This document shows, piece after piece, positions 24,391-36,252 of a stretch of DNA of 64,000 nucleotides. Position 1 is the stretch's first letter. Each line of letters begins with the position of its first letter. The notes beneath the pieces were generated by a model, which saw nothing but the letters and a program-made list of their open reading frames with translations, was not told where the DNA came from and did no database searches. This DNA comes from Datisca glomerata (taxonomy: Eukaryota > Streptophyta > Magnoliopsida > Cucurbitales > Datiscaceae): assembly GCA_003255025.1 (NCBI GenBank), contig QANY01003934.1, forward strand, positions 744,001 to 808,000, read 5' to 3'. Made by a program: the position numbers and the translations under genes.

Positions 24391-25230
24391 CTAAGCAAAT
24401 AGGTTCGGTTTTCTCTCCTGCTTCGTACCTCGGTCCCACCTACGCATCCTTCTGTGATTACTATTGTTCATCAGTAACCACCAGCTTCTCTTCTATTTTT
24501 CCCATTTTCTATCTCGTTGCTGATTCTAATGCGGTTATTGTGCAGATCCGGGCGGCAGTTAAGTCCCCTCTTATAGTTTTAATTCCTTCAGAAAATGGAT
24601 ATTTCAGCACTTGGTAGTAGGTGGACGGCACTGCCTTCATCTTATGTAGCAAGGTTCTTCCCAAAATAGCATTGTAAGGAGATGACGTGTCTAGTACCAT
24701 GAACTCGGTGAGGTAGTTGAATGGTTATATACTAACTGGAAGGTTGATCAGCCCTTCTGAGTAGCTCACAGTCCCGTTGAAACCTACTAGCGGTTGCGGC
24801 GGACCTTGTAACTGTTGTTCTCCCATAGACAACTTTTCAAGCATTGACTGATGGAGAATATTGACAGCACTCCCTTCATCAATTAGCACCCTTCTCTGTA
24901 GACAAGTTCCTACTTGTATTGAGATGACAATGGCATCGTTGTCACGCCCGTCATACTCCAAGTCCATGTCATAAAAAATGAGTGGGGGATTCCTGCTTTC
25001 GTTAGAAGCACTTCCTGGTATCCAGCTTCCTTCTAATAGTGGTCGTTTGTTGTATACTTTCCGTTCTTTCCTGGTAGTTACCTCATGTTCTGTTAATTCA
25101 ATGATGGTGTCGACTATTCGGAGTGGCTGTTTCCCGTTATCCCTTTTTTCTCCATCACGAACTTCCCCTTCAGCTTCCCGCTTTGGTTCTTCTGTCTTCA
25201 TAAATTGGTTAAGGTATCATTCTTTCACCA
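24391..25230 (-). pseudogene. Gypsy aspartic protease region
   Basis: The open stretch 24725-25201 reads NDAIVISIQVGTCLQRRVLI, then DEGSAVNILHQSMLEKL, then LVGFNGTVSYSEG. Retroviral-type proteases of this group have D-x-G-S-S; here DEGSA keeps the Asp but replaces the following residues. The next stretch, 24509-24700, reads MVLDTSSPYNAILGRTLLHK, the second conserved protease block (AILGR). The N-terminal part is charged and probably links to Gag. Confidence 0.8.
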
Positions 25231-26011
25231 GTTTCTCAACATAATCCTTCATCTAGAACCAATCCTTCATGAAATGTCCATTGCTCTTGTGGACTGAGCA
25301 ATATTTATCTTTATCTTTGTTGTTTGGATCATTTGTAATTGGGGCCGGCCTTTTCAACCAAGGTTTATCTTTTATCATCTCCATGTATTAGTTTATCGAG
25401 ACAGTCAATGGGGTATAGACTTTATCTCTAGGATGGATATCATTCGCGTATCTCTTTTGAGTATCAGTTCTGTTCCGCTTACTGTATCCCTGCCACTTTC
25501 TTTTTATGTTCTCTGATTTTGCTTTCTTCCTGCACAAGAGCTCCGTTCTTCTTTCTTTGGCTCATTAATCCGTCGTCCCGCTTGTTTTAACAAACTTTTT
25601 TTTTCTTCCAACGTGATGTATGTTTGCATTTTTTTTTTTGGAAAGTCTCTACCGTGGCCAAAGTTTTTATTTTTGATAAATCTTCAAAGAAAGCTTATTC
25701 TAAATCCATCCCCCGGTCTAAAATCTAGTATTGTTACTTTGTCGTCACAGATTTCCACCTTGGTCATCTTCTCCTTTAGTCTATGAGTGTATTCCCAAAG
25801 CGTTTCTTTTTCCTTCTGGGCGGATATTGTTAGAAGGTAGTCTGAGTCCTCCATTACTGCTCGGTCGTTAGACTATTGTACCAAGAAGACAATGGACATG
25901 AGAGTAAAGTTAGAAATAGATTGATCAGGGAGGGATATATACCATTTAAGTGCAGTCTTGTCTAGACTTGTGGGAAATATTTTGCACATCAAAGCGTCTT
26001 CATGTTGGTAT

Positions 26012-26383
26012 AATGCATGACTTGATTGAACCGTCTGAGATGATCTACAGGGTCAGATTTCCTTTCATAACATTTGAATTTAAGTGCCACGAACTTCCTC
26101 AAAATTGGGGCGGCCAAGATTTTCAGACTTAAAGGAGTTCTGGTGAGTGATTCCAGGTCAGTTTTTCCTATGCTTCCCAGGTTCCTCAGTTTTTCCTAAT
26201 GCATGACTTGATTGAACGGCCTGAGATGATCTACATGGTCAGATTTTCCTTCATAACATTTGAATTTAGGTGCCACGAACTTCCTTAGAATTGGGGTGGC
26301 CAAGATTTTTAGACTTAATGGAGTTCTGGTGAGTGATTCCAGGTCAGTTTTTCCTATGCTTCCCAGGTTCCTTAGTTCCATCA
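26012..26383. repeat. 186-bp tandem duplication in gypsy gag
   Basis: The block beginning aatgcatgacttgattgaac occurs at 26012 and again at 26198. The two copies differ at scattered positions. The length is a multiple of three, so the reading frame is not changed by the duplication itself. Confidence 0.9.
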
Positions 26384-26642
26384 TCTCCTCCATGGCCGCT
26401 TCCGTCATGACTTTTGGTTGGCGAATTTCTCCTGCCTCCTCCTTTTTGTGTTCGTTGGACTTCCCCGTCTTCATTTTGCACGTTCCTACTGTTCTCATTG
26501 TCTCCTTCCCATTTGACTTTCTGTTCACCCCTTTCTTGGCGATTTTCTCTATCCTCACGATTAATGTGCTAACTAACTTCTGTGCATGTCTATGCGAGGT
26601 CCCATTACAATGCAGCAATATGTTCCTTCATTGTCTACCACG

Positions 26643-26878
26643 CGTTGTGTAGCATTTCAGCATTTCATTGTTCTATCTCTTGTATTTGGCTTAGGATAGC
26701 CTGAAGCATTTCAGTTAGGGGAGCATGGTGATTGGCTTGTTCACCCCCGTTCATGTTTCGCGTTGTGTAGCGTTTCACTATTTCGCTGTTCTATCTCTTG
26801 CATTTGGCTTAGGATAGCCTGAAGCATTTCAGTTGGGGGAGCAAGGTGATTGACTTGTTCACCCCAGTTCATGTTTCC
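26643..26878. repeat. 118-bp tandem duplication in gypsy gag N-terminal region
   Basis: Copies starting cgttgtgtag at 26643 and 26761 share the whole 118 bp up to gttcatgtttc with a handful of differences. The length is not a multiple of three, so one copy puts the following gag out of frame. Confidence 0.9.
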
Positions 26879-26956
26879 TTCTATAAAGGCGGTGTTCGAT
26901 CTGGTTCGAGGCATGGCTTGGTTTCTAGAGGGTATCTTTGAGGTTTCTTCTCACTC

Positions 26957-26974
26957 TCAGTGAAAGCACCAAAA
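26957..26974 (-). promoter_or_regulatory. Putative gypsy primer binding site
   Basis: Immediately inside the right (5') LTR the minus strand reads TTTTGGTGCTTTCACTGA. A TGG-type start directly after the LTR ...TTTACA end is where a tRNA primer binding site belongs. The tRNA species was not identified. Confidence 0.5.
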
Positions 26975-27264
26975 TGTAAAAGATTTTTTTCGCTGATTAG
27001 AGATCAAATGGGAAAGTATTGATAAGGGTTGTGTAAAGGATTTATACAAGCATTATTTAGATAGGGAGTTTAAGAATAAGAGAATGTAAGGAGTAAATGC
27101 TCTGTTTAGCGCTCTTGTCTGCGTTTTTGCTTATTTCATGATCTGTTTGATCCACTAATTTTTTTTCTCGTCTAGCCTCCAATCTTGTCATGTTTACAAT
27201 ATACGCGTCTCCTCAAGATTTATCCTTTCAGTATAGATATCTTGGGTGAGTTTTTTCCTATTCA
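26975..27264 (-). mobile_element. Gypsy 5' LTR, internally deleted (290 bp)
   Basis: It begins TGTAAAAGATTTTTTTCGCTG and ends ttttttcctattCA, matching the 647-bp LTR at 17234-17880 at both ends. The middle section (about 360 bp after gagtaaatgctc) is missing. The flanking pentamer CACGG matches CACAA on the other side except for two transitions. Confidence 0.85.
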
Positions 27265-27690
27265 CACGGGTCTTATGAATAAGGCTGGAAACAACAACTT
27301 TATTATCATCTTTCTCAGTTTCAGAAAAAAAAAAGTTTCCTGAATAGGAGAGACATCCTCGACTACCTTCAATACTTTTTACTCAGCTTTTTGAGGTCTA
27401 CCTCGATCACATTTAATGGCAGCTTGCATAGGGTTAGAAATTTCAGTACTATCAACCAATAAAATAGTATTATTTTGTACCTTTGACACTCTCCAATATT
27501 TGAAGGAATGCCATGAAAACGATGCAATTTGTCATGTAGTCCCTCTTTCATCTTCCACACTATAGCTTACTTAACGAAAACCACCTTAACTTAGGCCCTC
27601 AAAATGAGAAGATTTGTCAACCACGGAGGTGCCGATCCTAAGGAAACCCTAAGAGCTTAGAGAGAGAAGTTCTATGGAAGAGAGAGCATC
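27265..27690 (-). pseudogene. LINE ORF1 N-terminal part and 5' end
   Basis: The minus strand reads AAIKCDRGRPQKAE, then VLKVVEDVSPIQETFFFSET, then NKVVVSSLIHKTR, the N-terminal ORF1 sequence of this LINE type (RGRPxK motif). After removing the gypsy element and one pentamer, SLIHKTR continues directly into DHMIKSC at 17233 in the same frame. Sequence above ~27620 (ctctctctaagctcttaggg) is probably the LINE 5' untranslated end; its exact start is not visible. Confidence 0.75.
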
Positions 27691-29436
27691 TATTTCCTTC
27701 GATTATTATTATAGATAATACACGAATCTTTCTGTTTATACTTAGAGTAGCTTGTTAGTTTACAGTAAAGACATATATAGTTAGTGAGTTAGTTTAGGTA
27801 TGACTAGACTAACAGCAACCGAACTAATTGGTCACGTCATATTTGTGAAATACCACATATAGTTAGTGAGTCACCTTCTTCATAGCACTTTATTTATAAA
27901 ATAACAGAAATGTCATCCTAATTGGTCACCTCATATTTGTGTTACTAACATGCCCTTTGACGGTCCGTTGGCTCCGTAGACGGGAATAGTGACTGAAAGT
28001 TTTGATTGAAACGTATGTGAAAATAAATATTTCCATTTAAAATTCTTAACATTCACAAGGCAAAAATTATAGTATTGACACTGCAGAGATGTGTCGTTGT
28101 CAATAACAGTCTCTCTGTAATATTTGTATATTCTGTAATATTAAAATTGTGCTTCCTCCTTTTTTGTGGTTCGGTTTTCAGGTTCATAAATCGTTGGGTC
28201 TGCTCTGTTTGTTTGGAACAGCATATAGAGGGTCTACACACGTGGAATAGTACAACTGCTTGTCCTGCTTTCTCAGACATGTTTAGATTTCAGGGGAAGA
28301 GTTTCAACACTGTACACTGTAGAGGTTTCCTTTATTCGTTGCATTGCTTTTCTACTGGCTATCACAATTTTTAATATTTTCTATTTTGCTTTAAATATAT
28401 TTTCACACTCCAACTTACACTTTAAACAATGAAACTTTTAAAAAATTCAATTCACTCTCTAAATCATTTAAAAGTTTCATTTTAAACATTTTTTATTTGT
28501 ATAAGACTAAAACCTGTTTTATTTAGAGCTGACCAAAATGCTATCTTATTACATATAACATGAGCATGACATTTTACAAAAGAGACAGTTTTTTGTTCAT
28601 GTTACCACAGGTGAGAATGTTTTGAGCGGCACCAAACATCACACGTTGAATTTATTCAAAATGAAAGATTTAGATGAACTTTTAAATAGTTTAACGATAT
28701 AATTAGAATTTTTTACAAATTTAGAGTTGTAAATTAATATAATTTAATGTTAAAAATTATATTTAACAAAAAGGCTAAGAAAAAGACAAATTTCAGTCTA
28801 AAAAAATAATGAGAAAAAACTTTTACAAAATCAAAACTTGTCCTTTCTCTTTTCCTTTCTCTCATTTCTCATGAACTATCTCTCACCTGACATCATTTAC
28901 ACAGTTGCTTAACTTCTTACACTGTTACAACCCCTGTTAATAATTGCGCAGATGGACCCAAATTCGACTTTCTTTTTTTTGTCAAAAACAAATTCGACTT
29001 TCTCTCTTTATTTATTTTTATTTTTACATATTAGCGTTGGGTGTGTGGAGTATAATTCTAGGATTAAACTGGCAGGCGCATAAGCAATTGATTTGAAGTT
29101 TTCTACAACTAGATTGTAGATAAATTAATAGATAAATATTCAGATTAATAATCACGAGATAATATATCTCTAGAACCCATCAATACCATTTCCGCTACTA
29201 TAAAGTGAAGAATATAATTTCAATCACCCATTTGGAACGAGTTATAAACCTTTAAATTTCCAAATCTGGTATTATTGACAGTTTAGTAGCTACGTAACAG
29301 TGAGCTGGTTACTACTAACTATCATTGCTTATGACATTTTCCATTCCTATCACATTTTGGCTGACATCAGATGGTTAGCGTTTCCAAAGCTGTGTTTGAC
29401 TGTTTCTTTTTTAACTTTACACTCTGCGGCTACGTC
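27691..29436. other. Intergenic, nothing recognised
   Basis: AT-rich. The short ORFs at 28053-28374 on both strands have no recognisable domain. No tRNA-like or repeat structure was noticed. Confidence 0.6.
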
Positions 29437-29444
29437 TGTACAAG

Positions 29445-29858
29445 CAGGGTGAATATTTTTGTAGCCAACCGATTGAATATTTTTATACTTTCAGTTTAAT
29501 TTCAAAATTTCAGTTTCATTTAAAATTTTGATAATTTTTGAATCTAATTGAACTGAATTAAAATTTTAAATTTATATATTTTTTATTTTTTATATATAAT
29601 TTTATATCAATCCGAATAAAAAATAAACCTTTGATATATATTTTAATTTTTTTAATAGTATTATTTGTAAATTATTTTTAAAAAAATATTTTTTAATTAA
29701 TAATAACGAATTGGAGAACCGAATCGAACTAAACTAAAACTCACGGTTCGGTTTAGTTCTTTTGTCATGAAGGGTTCGGTATTATTGTCGAATTGAAGTT
29801 TTAGTTCGGTTCTATTTTTCGCCAAAAATCTGACCGAACCGAACCGTAAACACCCCTA
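29445..29858. mobile_element. hAT-type MITE, 414 bp, with 8-bp target duplication
   Basis: The left end is CAGGGTGAATATTTTTGTAG. The right end read inward is TAGGGGTGTTTACGGTTCGG. The flanks are TGTACAAG (29437-29444) and TGTACATG (29859-29866), identical at seven of eight positions. The interior is AT-rich with inverted ggttcggtt/aaccgaacc blocks near the right end and no coding sequence. The 8-bp duplication and the terminal sequence fit the hAT superfamily. Confidence 0.75.
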
Positions 29859-29866
29859 TGTACATG

Positions 29867-32491
29867 ACTTAAATGTGGTGGGAACGAATGCCCATAGCAA
29901 ATTAGCAATATAGCAGTGACATTTCATTCCGTCGTATGATCAGTTTTGGTCCTTTAGCATGTTCATTTATACTATTTAAGTTATACGTTCATTATACGTT
30001 ACATATACACTTCAGTTTTACATAGAGTAATTATATACCTACTAAGTAATTGAATAAGTTTAACTGATTAGATAGATGTAGACCATTTATCAAGTTAGTT
30101 TTTCATACTCACTAAAATATTCTAAAATACCAACTTATGATGACTAGAAAACTTTATCAATTATTTGATCAGTTTAAAATTATTATTTACGAAATAAAAT
30201 TGATATATTTTTCTCATCATTTTAGTTATTTCTCATATATTATTTGTCTGCACATCATTAGCAGATCCGGGATTTTAATTTAGGAAAGGAACCATTAGAA
30301 ATAAAGATATAGGAGTAAATCCATTTTTTTAAAATTTAATATTTGAAAACTTGTTTATTAATAGTGTTTGAGGTTTATTCTTAGACTTAGTATTTTTCAA
30401 AAACAAAATCATCAACAAAGAAAGCCAAGAATTTCGACTCATATAATTGCATTAACTCATTTATTATCATCTTTTCTAAACTAAATTTTACGCGATTTGT
30501 ATAAATGATGATAATTTGAAATTTTAAAAACCAACTATTCCTAAGAAACAGTACATTTATTAATTAATCAAATATCAAAGTAAGTTATGATTTTAATTTT
30601 ATATCTAAGATTTTTTCTTGTTTCATACAAGATATATTTAATGTTAGAGTACTAAAAACACATATATGACTATCTAACTTTGATTAATAGTTATGAAATA
30701 AAACAATAGAAATTATGTACTTGAGAATAAAAAATAAGTAAAAAGTGTACAATGAAACAAAAGTAACCTACAAAAAGTAATCAAACATATGGGAGAAATA
30801 AACATACATATGGGAGAAATAAAAAGAAAGTACTATATTAGACCAAACATTTACTAAAAGAAATCACGTAAAAAATAAAAAATATTAAGTGAGGCATAAA
30901 AATAATTTAAAGAAAATCGTATGTGGAAAATAAAAAGAAAGTATTATATTAGACCAAACATTTACTAAAAGAAATCATGTAAGAAAAATTAGAAGTATTA
31001 AGTGAGGCATAAAAATAATTTAAATAAAATATAATGGAAAAAGTTGGTATGGATCATAAATAAAAAAAAACAACAAAAATGTAATAGCATTAGAGATAGT
31101 GAAATTTTGACTGAGGACTTATCGTCTAGAGAAAATAAACCATTACCAATGGTCTATCTCACTTTCTCTAAATCACACATTACAAATTAAAATTATATAT
31201 CATATAAAAATAGTTGCTAACGAAAATATAAAAAAATAAAAATTGAGAGGTCGAAGGGGGGAGGGGCACGTCCCTGTCGCATATAAATAAAAAAGAACTT
31301 AATATAATATGCTACAAATAAAATTGAAACACCACAATTATAAATAATATGATTTTGATAAGGACTACCAAATGAAATTTCTCCGAGTTAACTTAATTAA
31401 GTTATGATAACATAAGCATACACTGAGGCAAGATACATTTTTTAGTTTGATTTGTTTCAATATATAATCTCTTTTATTTTTTGTGATAAAAGAACAAAAT
31501 ACATTTTCATTTTATAATTGATATATTTTTTAAATATATTTATTAACAAACGAAATATCAAAAAATTTCCCATCTAAATATATAATTTAAATTAGTAATA
31601 CAAATAAGTGCAAAGCTTCCTCAAGATATATACCATTACGAGGAAATAAGTAAAAGAAACTAACCAATGAATAATACTTACTAGTAAACTCAATGGGTAT
31701 TTTAAGAATCGTAGAATAATAAATGGACAATGTAATCTAAAATGTTTCTCCTTGTCTTCCTACTTTAATGTAGATTTTGAGATAATTATGTAGTTTAGAA
31801 AGATAATGGAAAAAGTAAGGAAAAGAAAGGGAAAAAAGTAATGGAAACAATAATTCCATTGTTGTGTTTATTGAGTTATTTGACATTGAGCAGAGAATAA
31901 GTTATAACACAATTATTAATATATAAAAGTATTTTAACTGTAAAAATTATTTAATTATCTTGTCTTTTTTCAAATCTAAACAAAACTCATTATCGCGTCT
32001 ATATTCATTAATAAAGTGAATTCACCATCAATAAATATTTAGGTATTTTGAGTATTAAACAATTATGTCCAAACTATTAATTTTCTTTTCATTAAAAAAA
32101 TACATTTGATTTCTTTACAAAATTATGACAATTACAAAATTACCCCACTTCCATCTTCATCTCACGATGACATTCCATATCGTCCAAACCTTGGTTCATT
32201 GTCTCTAAAGACTCGAACTCTGCCCTCCACCGTTCCGATAGTGTTACCAGCTCTAAAGTCCTTTCTTGAGAATAGGCAAGTTGTTTCTGAAGCTCTCCTA
32301 TGGGAAGGAATGTCCTTGATCGCAGCCTCTATCTAAAGGGCATTAGATCTGGAAGTAACAAGTTCTTTCAACTTCACATCGTATCGGAGATTCAGAATTG
32401 CAACCCTTCTTACCGTCATGGTCATGGCATGCACCGACTAATGGAAAGAGGCAAAGGGTTAGGTTGAACGGAAGAAAATGTCTAGATACAC
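29867..32491. other. AT-rich intergenic stretch
   Basis: No gene is recognised. It contains the 111-bp tandem duplication listed separately. Near the end, 32106-32336 is an open frame of 76 codons with a non-repetitive composition (LGSLSLKTRTLPSTVPIVLP), followed by stops. It matches nothing I know and could be a gene fragment or chance. Confidence 0.5.
30821..31030. repeat. 111-bp tandem duplication
   Basis: The block aaaaagaaagta-tatattagaccaaac-atttactaaaagaaatca...taagtgaggcataaaaataattta occurs at 30821 and again at 30932 with few differences. Confidence 0.85.
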
Positions 32492-32499
32492 GTTACATA

Positions 32500-33625
32500 T
32501 AGGGGTGTAAGGAAAACAGATAAAATCATAAAAACTGACTGAACTGGACACAATCACATCATTTCGATCACTTTTATCACTTCTGACGGTTCAACTCTGT
32601 TCCAAAAGTAGAAAATTAGGATGGTTTGGTTCGGTGTTTGATTTTTGTGAAAGAACTACAGTGAATCGAACCGAACCACATTTATGCATACTCTCATTCG
32701 CCCTAATTGTTTCCCCACTCTCTGCTTCACGCAGACTCAAACTACCCCTTACATTTCTTCTCTAGAGGTACTCTAAGCTTCAAATCCACGTTTTGCTTTA
32801 CACACACACACACACACGAAAGCTACTCTCTCTCACACACAAGATACTCTCTCACTCTCTCACAAGATACTTTCTCACAGTCCCACCACACCTTAGTCGA
32901 AGTTATAGCGGTCGTAGTATCTCCTTTTGCATGTAGAGGCCTCTATCTCAGTCCTCGGGCGAACTTGAAACCTACATCATCTCCTTTGGCTTCAATTAAA
33001 GGTATGTTCTATATATTATTTTAGTATCTCTATCTCTCTCTCTTTGTATCAGTCGAACCGTTGCTGATGATTTGTTTCACAATGAAGGCCCGCACCTCAT
33101 CTGGAATCCCTCGCTATTGTAGCTTACACGTGCAGAACAAAGGTTTGATTTATGCTCATCTCTCCCAAAGGTGGGCCCTAGTTCACATAAACTCAGACAA
33201 ATTTTAGGCCTTAGTTATGAAAAATTTGGAGATTTTTTTGTATTATGTTGTCATCTGGAACACTTGTGGATTTTTTTATATTATATATTTTGTTCTAGCC
33301 CTAAGTTTAGGACTTAATTTTGTAGTTTTCATTTCTTAGAGATGCTTGATTCATTTTTCATTTTTCTCAATTTTTTACTCTTCACTTACAAACTCAGATT
33401 GTCAAATTTTCTTCTATTGTATTTTCTAGGTTTACACACAATTTGTTCATTTTCACCAGTTCGCACTGGTTTTGTCTATTTTAGTCTATTTTTTTACAGT
33501 TCAATTCAGTTTGGTTTATATATGTTTCACAGTTTGGTTCGGTTTTCATTGTTGAAAAACCACAGTTGCGGTTTGGTTCATCAAATCCCTTTAAACCACA
33601 CCGAGCTGAATCGATTACACCCTTA
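32500..33625. mobile_element. hAT-like non-autonomous element with captured-looking interior
   Basis: The left end is TAGGGGTGTAA and the right end TTACACCCTTA, an 11-bp inverted repeat with one mismatch. The sub-terminal regions carry ggtttggttcggt / accgaaccaca type repeats in inverted order, as in other plant hAT-like elements. The flanking octamers match at only five of eight positions. The interior (32690-33170) is less AT-rich, with CA and CT runs and a splice-like 'aaag-gtatgttc' at 33000, resembling a host gene 5' region. No transposase. Confidence 0.5.
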
Positions 33626-33633
33626 ATTATAAA

Positions 33634-35018
33634 ACGTACCAAAATGGAATGAGCTACAGACTCCTCAGCCAACTCCTCAACCACTTGTCGATCATTAGGG
33701 TTCGGTCATGAGGTATCAAAATCCAATTGGCAATGGTTAAGACATCATCCTTCTAAAGGGTCCTGACCCATGGCAATATGTGTTGGGCGTAGTGCCCTCA
33801 AAATATGTGTAAAGATATTTTAATTTAAAATTAATAAAATTATATTTTTCTTATAATTGTATTTTTTGAAAATTAATCTTCAAAAACTCTAAAACTAATT
33901 TGCAGAAAATTTGATTTTCCCCGAATCCTTAGTCCTCCATTCATCATAAACAAAAACATTCTTCAGAAAACATCATCAGAAACATATGAAAATGAAAATA
34001 CATAATAGCTCAAACATTTCAATTTTTTATTCATATCTTACTCAATTCAATTTGATAATCTCCAAAAAAATCCCTAAAACAATTTGCCGTAAATTCAACT
34101 TTCTCGAAATCCTTAATCCTTCATTCATCAAGAACAAAAATATTTTGCATAAAACATTAATCATAAGAAAAAACAATCTTCATAGACAATAAAACTCTGC
34201 ATAAAGAACCCTAAGCTTTCAGATGAAGAGATTTCAACATCAAAACCCATGTATATCAAAGAAAATTAAACAACAAAAACTAAGAATCTTTGAAAAAAAA
34301 TCTATCATCATTTAATAGGTGAGGCTACAGTGGTGTCTTAGAGGAGGTTGGTTCAACGTGTGGTTGGTTCGACATGTGGAAGGAGTTGTCTGTTAGAGTG
34401 GTTTGATGTTGTGTTGGAAAGCTCGATGGGATGGTAAAGGGAGCTTTGTTGCTTCGAGGAAGAGAAACTTTAGTGAGAAGATTCGACAACATGAGGGAGG
34501 CGATTAGACTAAACCTCAGACTTGAATGAGGCAACGATGACTTAAGTGAGGTGAGAGTTTGGGAGGGTGAGACTAAGTGGAAGAGTGAGTCGCCTTATGA
34601 GGCTGAGGGAGAAAGCCTTGTGATCTGAGGCCTGAGGGTGAGATGTTAAGTCTGACAGAAGTATTGTGCGTATATATGTATTGGTATGATCAGTTCAAAC
34701 CAATAACTTTATCAATGATAAACGAACTGAACTAGAATTTTAATTCTTTAATTTATTCAAACTGAACCAAGTCGATAGAAAATGTATCGACCAAACTATC
34801 ATGGTTTGGTTGGATCGGTTCTTCAAATTTCTACACATGCCTATTCCCTACTTCCCTAGGGAATGAATATAGTAGGGCTGGGAGAGTCTTAATGCTCCAT
34901 CAGGAAGAAAATGCTCTGGAATTAGTCCATGTTGATGGCAACTCTAGTCTTATGCCCAAAGAATAAGAGTCCGAGGAGGACCCTCCAAGAGTTGGGAAGA
35001 AGCTAGCTCAGGGCTATC
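33634..35018. other. Intergenic with a ~183-bp diverged duplication
   Basis: Blocks around 'gaatccttagtcctccattcatca' (~33925) and 'gaaatccttaatccttcatt' (~34106) are diverged copies. At 34680-34830 aaactgaacc / ggtttggttgg pairs resemble the end of another decayed hAT-like element. No gene is recognised. Confidence 0.45.
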
Positions 35019-35471
35019 TCATAAAACTAGGACAAACTTAATAAAATTCAAAAGAAAGATTCCGAATTCAAAACCTAAAGGGTAGTCATAGAAGCACACC
35101 CAAACCTCATACCTTGAATTCGGCCTCTTGGACTTATAAGGATGACGAAAGTCGACAAAATCTGAAACCCCAAACTTTACACGCATCGCTTCAAAGTTCA
35201 CCTTAGTAAGAATACTGACAAGAAACTCTAGGGATATTGGGCCTACCCTAGACAAAGACTCGACCCACACGACATCATCATCTAAGAGAAACTGACACCC
35301 TATATCCTCAAGATTGGGAATGGAGGCTAAGACCTGCGGGTTGGAAGGAATAAAACCCACCTCCTCAGACAAGCCCTCCGAGTTAGACAAAGTATTCAAG
35401 TACTCAACAAAGCCCATATATAGGCATTTGCAATCAAGGATCTCACAAATGCTTAAAGAGTGACCATGCAT
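35019..35471 (-). CDS. Hypothetical ORF, possibly retroelement-derived
   Basis: An open frame of 150 codons with a normal protein-like composition, starting MHGHSLSICEILDCKCLYMG and ending GFEFGIFLLNFIKFVLVL. I do not recognise a domain. The C-terminal part (RPNSRYEVWVCFYDYPLGFE) is loosely reminiscent of the start of the antisense-ORF proteins of Tat-type gypsy elements, which have a 'YxxFF...FPLPxFL' pattern; that resemblance is weak. No neighbouring gag, pol or LTR was identified. It could equally be a chance ORF in decayed transposon DNA. Confidence 0.25.
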   Translation of the reverse strand: MHGHSLSICEILDCKCLYMGFVEYLNTLSNSEGLSEEVGFIPSNPQVLASIPNLEDIGCQFLLDDDVVWVESLSRVGPISLEFLVSILTKVNFEAMRVKFGVSDFVDFRHPYKSKRPNSRYEVWVCFYDYPLGFEFGIFLLNFIKFVLVL

Positions 35472-35840
35472 CTCAACTCCTAAAAGTAAATACCAATATC
35501 AAAAGGCAAACCTTAATCAGAGTATTGCTGGAGACACTTAAATACCAATATCAAAATTGGTGAGACTCGCAGAAAATTCTAAAAACTAGAAAAATCCTTG
35601 CGCACCTATAATACCTGAACGCCAATGATCATGATCATTCTCCATGAATACACCTCATTCAATCTGGGCCTTCTAAAAGCTATGACAGTCTTACCTACTT
35701 ATAAGAATTGAGCTTAAGAAGTCACTCCCCATAATCAGGACCATTCTCCATGAACACACATCATTCGTTGTTTGAATAGGGAGATGGGGTACAATGAACA
35801 TAGATGAAACACCATTTGGAACCACTATAAATATATATAG

Positions 35841-36194
35841 GTCGCACGTAGGCGAGTCTGACCTGTCAAACCAGCCCACTAAAACCTGAGCATAAACTAG
35901 ATTGGACTGTATGGAACTGGTTTGGTCCAAGCCTGCTGGGTTAGATAGGATATGTTCTGGTCCTTGTATTTTAAGCTCGCATACTCGAATTTTTAAGTAT
36001 GTGCAGGCCCAGGCCGAACCGAATTGTTAAGTTTGTACTCCTGATTGCAAAAAAAAATGAAAATATGAAGATATTGAAATTTGAACCAGGATCTCGCCTT
36101 TATTAAACCCACTATTTATCACTTGACTAAAGCAATCATCATTGAAATGTTGTTTATATTATATTTTTATTTCCTTTCAAGATATTTTTTCAAA

Positions 36195-36252
<58 letters not shown>

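Larger units (their letters stand above)
25231..26914 (-). pseudogene. Gypsy gag
   Basis: It starts at the ATG at 26914 (MPRTRSNTAFIEGN), just after the primer binding region. Downstream is LKILATPILRKFVAPKFKCY followed by EGKSDHVDHLRPFNQVMH, the conserved retrotransposon Gag block, then KIFPTSLDKTALKWYISLPD and SISNFTLMSIVFLVQ, ending with charged Lys/Glu-rich sequence and a degenerate zinc-finger-like segment. Two tandem duplications interrupt it. One of 118 bp near the N-terminus shifts the frame; one of 186 bp repeats the Gag core in frame (62 codons). Not functional. Confidence 0.85.
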
